From Neorhizobium sp. UBA7851 (GTDB lineage: Bacteria > Pseudomonadota > Alphaproteobacteria > Rhizobiales > Rhizobiaceae), in assembly GCA_002500765.1 (NCBI GenBank), contig DLSX01000070.1, positions 265 to 14,260 of the forward strand: 13,996 nt of DNA, given 5' to 3'. Of this stretch, positions 13,196 through 13,996 are shown piece after piece (positions within the stretch are counted from its first letter, which is position 1; the number at the start of each line of letters is the position of its first letter). A program made the position numbers and the translations under genes. The notes under the pieces are model-generated. The model was not told the DNA's origin. It was given only the letters and a program-made list of their open reading frames with translations, and did not search any database.

Positions 13196-13996
13196 ATGAG
13201 CAGTACGTCCGCGGCGCCCGAAGCGCCGGCAACTCACAGCCGGATGACCGCCGGCCTTACCTTCCTGATGGCCGCAGCCTGTGGCCTCATCGTCGCCAAC
13301 CTTTATTACGCCCAGCCGCTTGCAGGCCCGATTGCGGCTGCGATCGGCCTTCCGCCGCACCTGACCGGCCTGATCGTCACCCTGACCCAGATCGGTTACG
13401 GCCTCGGCCTGCTGTTCGTCGTGCCGCTGGGCGATCTTCTGGAAAACCGGCGGCTGATCCTGATCATGATCGGAGCGACGGCGATCTCGCTTGTCGGCGC
13501 GGCACTTTCCACCGCAGCCCTGCCCTTTCTCCTCGCATCGCTTGCCATCGGGCTCACCTCGTCGGCGGTGCAGATGATCGTTCCCTTTGCGGCCAGCCTC
13601 ACGCCGGAAGAACATCGCGGCCGGGTGGTCGGCAATGTCGTCAGCGGCCTGATGATCGGCATCATGATGGCGCGACCGATCGCGAGCTTCATCACCGGCC
13701 TGTCCGATTGGCATGTGATCTTCTGGCTGTCGGCCATCGTCATGGTCGTGCTTGGTTTCATCCTCGCCGCCCGCCTGCCGAAGCGCACGCCGCGCACACA
13801 GCTGACCTATGGCGGCCTGCTCACCTCGCTCGTCGTGCTTTATGCCACCCAGCCGATCCTGCGCCGCCGCGGCTTCTACCAGTTCTGTCAGTTTGCCGCC
13901 TTCAGCCTGTTCTGGACGGTGACGCCGCTGGTTCTGGCCAGCCCGGCCTTCAATCTCGACCAGGCCGGCATCGCCATCTTCGCGCTTGTCGGCGTT
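13196..13996 (+). CDS. MFS efflux transporter, N-terminal part (cut by window edge)
   Basis: An open frame of 267 codons running off the right edge. The protein starts MSSTSAAPEAPATHSRMTAGL; its first helix region contains ACGLIVANLYYAQPLAGPIAAAIGL, a pattern typical of drug/sugar-efflux type MFS carriers. GLGLLFVVPLGDLLENRRL (about 69-87) is the loop 2-3 motif A, in the PLGDxxENRR variant. Helices 1-6 are followed by the cytoplasmic linker (AARLPKRTPRTQ, about 192-203) and the start of the second half. AAGGA precedes the ATG. It lies 29 bp behind the TetR gene and is its likely target. The exported compound is unknown. Confidence 0.9.
   Translation, partial: MSSTSAAPEAPATHSRMTAGLTFLMAAACGLIVANLYYAQPLAGPIAAAIGLPPHLTGLIVTLTQIGYGLGLLFVVPLGDLLENRRLILIMIGATAISLVGAALSTAALPFLLASLAIGLTSSAVQMIVPFAASLTPEEHRGRVVGNVVSGLMIGIMMARPIASFITGLSDWHVIFWLSAIVMVVLGFILAARLPKRTPRTQLTYGGLLTSLVVLYATQPILRRRGFYQFCQFAAFSLFWTVTPLVLASPAFNLDQAGIAIFALVGV

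Noticed and set aside
1..13996. CRISPR arrays, tRNA/rRNA genes, transposases, phage genes
   Set aside because: No regularly spaced direct repeats, no cloverleaf with CCA-end context, and no recognisable recombinase or transposase protein was found on either strand.

Overview
The window looks like chromosomal DNA of a GC-rich alphaproteobacterium, most likely a member of the Rhizobiaceae (Rhizobium/Agrobacterium group). The reasons are the infC, rpmI, rplT, (kinase-like gene), pheS order, a TTTAGAA-N3-TTCTAAA iron control element in front of a ferritin/VIT1 fusion gene (mbfA), an HWE/HisKA_2-type histidine kinase, TakP-like TRAP binding proteins and an EcfG-like GGAAC-N16-GGTT promoter. The assignment comes from recognising proteins and motifs by eye; no database search was run.

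Layout. (1) Positions 1-2796, minus strand: the translation cluster infC (AUU start), rpmI and rplT, closed by a strong intrinsic terminator, then a small kinase-fold gene and the start of pheS, which runs off the left edge. (2) 2979-6239, plus strand: an ABHD10-like serine hydrolase, a secreted bacterial transglutaminase-like cysteine peptidase with TTAAC/CtrA-like boxes in its promoter region, a terminator, and a two-TM dCache histidine kinase with no response regulator beside it. (3) 6246-7232, minus strand: mbfA, convergent with the kinase and 6 bp from it, with an Irr operator directly against its ribosome binding site. (4) 7483-9913, plus strand: two tandem TakP-like periplasmic binding proteins, each with a Tat signal and its own terminator, without the DctQ/DctM membrane subunits in the window. 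(5) 9914-10770: a structured 344-bp intergenic region, then rpsU (TTG start) and a 72-aa charged protein. (6) 10817-12028, minus strand: an OFA/monocarboxylate-type MFS transporter. (7) 12231-13996: a 55-aa gene on the minus strand with an EcfG-like promoter, divergent from a TetR regulator with a clear palindromic operator, followed by an MFS efflux transporter that runs off the right edge.

Most of the window is ordinary core and accessory genome. The parts most worth a second look are non-coding. Upstream of rpsU there is an intrinsic-terminator hairpin whose 3' arm can also pair perfectly with a third segment downstream, preceded by a separate long inverted repeat. A multi-hairpin spacer separates infC from rpmI. 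The 55-aa gene looks like part of the general stress regulon. I saw no CRISPR array, tRNA, rRNA, transposase or phage gene, and no clear novel defence or biosynthetic system.
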